Shown here: positions 60,727 through 64,000 of the stretch, in pieces | Numbering within the stretch: position 1 is the stretch's first letter | How the letters are laid out: each line of letters starts with the position of its first letter | NCBI GenBank assembly: GCA_965216025.1 | Contig: CBDCEX010000017.1 | Coordinates: forward strand, 248,001 to 312,000 | Direction: 5' to 3' | From: JADFQT01 sp965216025 | GTDB lineage: Bacteria > Chloroflexota > Dehalococcoidia > Lucifugimonadales > UBA3495 | DNA: 64,000 bases | The notes under the pieces: model-generated | Databases searched by the model: none | Told to the model about the DNA's origin: nothing | What the model saw: the letters and a program-made list of their open reading frames with translations, nothing else | Translations under genes and position numbers: made by a program

Positions 60727-62781
60727 ATGGTGCCACCGAGCGACATCTTCGGAGTAATTCCCACCTGGATCGGGGTGTGCCTGGCCGTCCTGATCGCCTC
60801 TTCCCTGGGCGGTTATGCCCTGTACCGTAGGGTCTTCTGGCTGGTCATGCAGGGCAAGCCGGTAGCCCGCTTCGACCGCCCCCTGGAACGCTTGACCGGA
60901 GCCATTACCATTGTGCTGGGGCAGCGCAAGGTGCTCCAACGGGTGGGTAGCACCGACCCCCGCAGTAAAGGCATGGACCTGGCAGGCATCGGGCATGCCA
61001 GCATTTTTTGGGGCTTTCTGTCCTTCTCTTTAAGCTATCTGATCTTCATTTTCGGTGGAGTAATTTGGCCCCCATTGCCAGAGACCCTGCTAACCGAAAC
61101 CGGTGTGAGAGTCTTCAGCATATACCTGGACATATTTGCGCTGGTGATTCTGCTGGCCCTGGTCTGGGCCCTGTCCCGGCGCTGGCTGGCCAAGCCTCAT
61201 CGGCTGCGCTTTGACCTGACCCGCAAGGGCGAGTCGGTGATCATTGTGGGGCTGACCGGTGGCCTGATGATTGCCACCCTACTGGTGCACGCCTTTTACG
61301 TGGCCGAGGGCGGCGCCGGTCCGGAAGCGGGGGTACTAATCGGCGGCGCGTTAGGGCGCTGGTTTGGCAGCCTGGGGCTAACTCCCTCCGCAGCCGGTGT
61401 CCTCCAGACCATATCCTGGTGGGTTCACCTGGGGATAATCCTGGGCTTCGGCGTATACATTCCCTTCTCCAAGCACATCCACATGGTGGCCGCTCCGCTG
61501 AACGCCTACTTCCGTTCTCTGGAACCGCGGGGCGCCCTGGCGACCATCGACCTGGAAAACGCTGAGCATTTCGGGGCCGGCAGGGTCCAGGACTTCACCT
61601 GGAAAGAGCTGCTGGACGGCTACGCCTGCGCGGTCTGTGGCCGCTGCACCGACGTTTGCCCCGCCAATCTCACCGGCAAGCTGCTGTCCCCCATGCACAT
61701 CGTGGAGAATCTCAAAGCCCACATGCTGGAAATCGGGCACCAGGGACCGCGTAATCCCCAGCATGTTGAGCCCCAATCGATCATCGGCAATGCCATTCCA
61801 GAGCAGGCGATCTGGGACTGCGTCTCCTGTGGAGCCTGCATGGAAGAGTGTCCGGTGGTGGTGGAGCATGTGCCGACTATCATCGACCTGCGCCGCAACC
61901 TGATCCTGGAGGAATCCAAGATTCCTGAAACCGGCATGAACGCCCTGCTCAGCATGGAGCAGAGGGGTCATCCCTGGCGGGGCACCCAGTATTCTCGCAC
62001 GGACTGGGCCGAGGGCTTGGAAGTGCCGACGCTGGCGGAAAACCCCGACGCCGAAATTCTGCTCTGGGTGGGCTGCACCGCCGCACTGGAGCAGCGCAGC
62101 CAGGGGATCGCCCGGTCCATGGCCAAGGTTCTCAAATCCGCCGGGGTCGACTTCGCCATTCTGGGAGAGGAGGAGACTTGCACCGGTGACCCGGCGCGGC
62201 GGATGGGCAACGAGTATCTGTTTCAGATGATGGCCAAGCAGGCTATTGGCACCCTAAATCAGCACAACGTGAAGAAGATAGTCACCCTGTGTCCCCACTG
62301 CTTTAATACCATGCGCAACGAGTACCCCCAGTTTGACGGGCATTTCGAAGTGCTGCACTACAGCCAGCTGGTCGATGAGCTGATCCGCCAGGGCCGGATC
62401 AAGCCGATCAAGATGATCAATGCCACCGTGGCCTACCACGACTCCTGTTATTTGGGGCGGCACAACGGAATCTACGATCAGCCCCGCAACGTGGCCAAGG
62501 CCATCCCCGGACTGAAACTGGTGGAAATGTCGCCGCGCTGCCGGGAAAAGGGATTCTGCTGCGGGGCGGGCGGTGGACATATGTGGATCGAGGAGAGCCA
62601 GGGAGAGCGAATCAACCACGCCCGCACCGACCATTTTCTGGAGACTGAAGCCGATGTCGTCGGCGTGTCCTGTCCCTTCTGCCTGCAAATGATGACCGAG
62701 GGAATCCAAGCCAAGGGCCGGGACGGCGATAGGCAAGCCAAGGACGTGCTGGAGTTGCTGGCGGAGAGTTTGGAGGAGTAG
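60727..62781 (+). CDS. membrane Hdr-like iron-sulfur oxidoreductase (NarI-like/HdrC/HdrB fusion)
   Basis: 684 residues. Residues 1-270: NarI-like membrane part with about five helices and haem-ligand type histidines. Then two [4Fe-4S] motifs CAVCGRCTDVCPANLTGK and CVSCGACMEECPVV, as in HdrC. The C-terminal half has two CCG domains, CTAALEQRS ... CTGDPARRMG ... LCPHCFNTMRNEYP and HDSCYLGRHNG ... GFCCGAGGGH ... SCPFCLQMM, as in HdrB/GlpC-type proteins. It probably passes electrons between the quinone pool and a flavoprotein or thiol substrate. Start uncertain; the frame opens at 60631. Confidence 0.9.
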   Translation: MVPPSDIFGVIPTWIGVCLAVLIASSLGGYALYRRVFWLVMQGKPVARFDRPLERLTGAITIVLGQRKVLQRVGSTDPRSKGMDLAGIGHASIFWGFLSFSLSYLIFIFGGVIWPPLPETLLTETGVRVFSIYLDIFALVILLALVWALSRRWLAKPHRLRFDLTRKGESVIIVGLTGGLMIATLLVHAFYVAEGGAGPEAGVLIGGALGRWFGSLGLTPSAAGVLQTISWWVHLGIILGFGVYIPFSKHIHMVAAPLNAYFRSLEPRGALATIDLENAEHFGAGRVQDFTWKELLDGYACAVCGRCTDVCPANLTGKLLSPMHIVENLKAHMLEIGHQGPRNPQHVEPQSIIGNAIPEQAIWDCVSCGACMEECPVVVEHVPTIIDLRRNLILEESKIPETGMNALLSMEQRGHPWRGTQYSRTDWAEGLEVPTLAENPDAEILLWVGCTAALEQRSQGIARSMAKVLKSAGVDFAILGEEETCTGDPARRMGNEYLFQMMAKQAIGTLNQHNVKKIVTLCPHCFNTMRNEYPQFDGHFEVLHYSQLVDELIRQGRIKPIKMINATVAYHDSCYLGRHNGIYDQPRNVAKAIPGLKLVEMSPRCREKGFCCGAGGGHMWIEESQGERINHARTDHFLETEADVVGVSCPFCLQMMTEGIQAKGRDGDRQAKDVLELLAESLEE

Positions 62782-62949
62782 CGGCACGGGGCTGGGCTTA
62801 CCCGCCAATGAGCTACCGGCCGATGAACACCTGGGGGCCGGCGATCCCCTCTACTTGGTCGCCTAAGGAGAACGTACCCAAGGAACCTGATTCAAAGGAA
62901 GCCGTCGGTAGTCAAGACCCTCAAATCCCCCATCGTCTGGTTCGGGGCG

Positions 62950-63747
62950 GTGGCAACCGTGGTGCTGTTAGTGGGCCTCTGGAGCCAACTGGAAAGGTTT
63001 TTTGTCTTCTTTCCCACCGCGGAGGTTAGATACACTCCCGAGGATGTGGGGCTGGACTACGAGGAGGTCTTTTTCCCCACCTCCGATGGCCACCGCCTCC
63101 ACGGCTGGTACATCCCCGGTGACTCCGACACCACTTTGCTCTGGTTCCACGGTAACGGCGGCAACATCGGCCATCGGGTGGACGAGCTGGCGCTGGTCCA
63201 TGCTCGCCTGGATGTAAACGTGTTCATCTTCGACTACCGGGGCTACGGCAACAGCGAGGGTAGTCCTTCCGAGCGGGGCATTTATCGGGACGCCCGGGCG
63301 GCGCTGGCATACCTGCGGACGCGGCCGGAGCTGGCCCCGGATCAGATCGTTTACCTCGGCAGATCGCTGGGGGCGGCGGTAGCAATCGAGCTGGCCACCG
63401 ACCAGCCGCCGGCCGGTCTGGTGTTGGTGGCTCCCTTCGCCTCCCTGGGCGATATGGCCCGCATCGCCTACCCCTATCTACCTCTGAACTGGTTGCTGGG
63501 CAACCGCTACAACTCGGTGGCCCGCATTTCCCAACTGCACCAGCCGGTGCTCATACTCCACGGCGATCAGGACGAAATCGTGCCCCTGTCTCAGGGCGAG
63601 AAATTGCTGGAGGCGGCCAATCCGCCCAAGAGTTTTCAGGTCCTACCCGGCGCCGGTCATAACGACACCTATTCCGCAGCGGGCAACATTTACTGGATTG
63701 CCTTGAGTGAGTTTCTCAGCGGCTTGGCCACATCCCCCAGCCGTTGA
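62950..63747 (+). CDS. alpha/beta hydrolase, membrane-anchored
   Basis: 265 residues. N-terminal anchor helix (ATVVLLVGLWSQLERFFVFFP). The fold shows oxyanion LLWFHGNGGNIGHR, DYRGYGNSEGSPSE, the nucleophile elbow LGRSLGAAVAIELA (Ser in GRSLG), and the acid/histidine regions HGDQDEIVPLSQG and GAGHNDTYSA. This matches ABHD13/BEM46-type serine hydrolases. The GTG start is the first plausible one in frame; a hydrophobic stretch continues upstream without a clear start. Confidence 0.88.
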   Translation: MATVVLLVGLWSQLERFFVFFPTAEVRYTPEDVGLDYEEVFFPTSDGHRLHGWYIPGDSDTTLLWFHGNGGNIGHRVDELALVHARLDVNVFIFDYRGYGNSEGSPSERGIYRDARAALAYLRTRPELAPDQIVYLGRSLGAAVAIELATDQPPAGLVLVAPFASLGDMARIAYPYLPLNWLLGNRYNSVARISQLHQPVLILHGDQDEIVPLSQGEKLLEAANPPKSFQVLPGAGHNDTYSAAGNIYWIALSEFLSGLATSPSR

Positions 63748-63813
63748 CATACCAGTCCACCCAACCTATTATGCTGCTAGCCGGATACTCCCGGATTCTT
63801 AAGGAGGTCGATA

Positions 63814-64000
63814 GTGACAACCGCTAAAAAGATGGAAATAGAAATCCTTTACTGCTGGGATTGAGGACACGCCCTGCGTGCTGCCTGGATGGCAGGAGAA
63901 GCTCTGTCCCGCCGCGGCGAAAACATCACCAATTTCAAGCTAACCCCCGGGCCCCACGGCAAGTTTGACGTGATAATCGACGGCGAGGTTATCGCCGAGC
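63814..64000 (+). CDS. selenoprotein candidate, Rdx/SelW family with CxxU (partial at window end)
   Basis: GTG 63814 with AAGGAGG 6 nt upstream: MTTAKKMEIEILYCWD, TGA at 63862-63864, then GHALRAAWMAGEALSRRGEN, then FKLTPGPHGKFDVIIDGEVI running off the window. Cys14-W-D-Sec17 followed by GHA is the same pattern as in the gene at 47088. The coding character continues unbroken over the TGA, with no shift needed. The gene is cut by the window end, so full length is unknown (family 85-110 residues). A SECIS-like hairpin follows the TGA. Confidence 0.8.
63881..63895 (+). promoter_or_regulatory. SECIS-like hairpin of the second Rdx selenoprotein candidate
   Basis: CTGCC-TGGAT-GGCAG: perfect 5-bp stem and the same TGGAT loop as at 47408-47422, with the loop beginning 22 nt after the TGA. 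Confidence 0.65.

Noticed and set aside
62808..63029. ORF of 73 residues before the hydrolase
   Set aside because: Out of frame with the hydrolase and overlapping its start; composition looks random.

Overview
The window looks like a chromosomal segment of an uncultured, GC-rich, probably aerobic Chloroflexota bacterium. A SAR202/Dehalococcoidia-like lineage is the best guess. The reasons are the gene repertoire (two LLM-type flavin oxidoreductases, a double CaiB/BaiF CoA transferase, P450 with its own ferredoxin, gentisate-type cupin, VOC proteins, a remnant of a class III extradiol dioxygenase), the frequent GTG/TTG starts with good Shine-Dalgarno sequences, and the many short dispersed palindromic repeats. 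No ribosomal RNA or marker-gene phylogeny is available here, so the taxonomy is inference.

Region 1 (0-14 kb) holds a P450/ferredoxin pair, then a tetrapyrrole locus: a MerR-type regulator, a fused AhbA-AhbB siroheme decarboxylase, precorrin-2 dehydrogenase, hemA, hemC, a coiled-coil membrane protein, a cobA-hemD fusion, hemB and hemL. It covers glutamyl-tRNA to siroheme and the first step of the siroheme-dependent (Ahb) heme route. hemE, hemN, hemH and ahbC/ahbD are not seen. Between hemB and hemL lies an unusual two-gene unit: a PD-(D/E)XK-like protein ending in an antitoxin-like tail, followed by a RelE-type toxin. A compact, ORF-less group II intron lies between hemL and a nickel superoxide dismutase gene.

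Region 2 (14-31 kb) holds ilvD (with a clear promoter and a palindrome over the start point), malic enzyme, enoyl-CoA hydratase and a lipoprotein with collagen-like and pentapeptide repeats. A second, longer group II intron follows; its reverse transcriptase is broken by an IS5-like element and frameshifts. It ends inside the 3' end of mutS2. An IS701-like element separates mutS2 from a Vms1-like (VLRF1) release-factor gene, and a zinc alcohol dehydrogenase and an LLM oxidoreductase follow.

Region 3 (31-50 kb) is accessory and partly decaying: small hypothetical genes, a pilin, a thioredoxin-like protein, remnants of an extradiol dioxygenase and of a protein kinase, a ribbon-helix-helix gene frameshifted by an 11-bp duplication, two near-identical ISAs1-family copies, IS1182 fragments, a SEC-C protein, and a fused CoA transferase. 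This region also holds a CxxQ Rdx-family protein and, 0.7 kb away, an Rdx gene with an in-frame TGA in a CxxU motif. A tRNA-Val(GAC) follows at 49.8 kb.

Region 4 (50-64 kb) has VOC and cupin enzymes around an IS66 element, a DUF2339/DUF3999 envelope pair, typA, a large Hdr-like iron-sulfur membrane oxidoreductase, an alpha/beta hydrolase, and at the window end a second Rdx gene with a CxxU in-frame TGA. The two TGA-containing genes share a C-x-x-U-G-H-A motif. Each has a 5-bp hairpin with the same TGGAT loop exactly 21 nt after the TGA, and the stem pairs covary. I consider this pair of previously missed selenoproteins, with their short SECIS-like hairpins, the strongest finding in the window.
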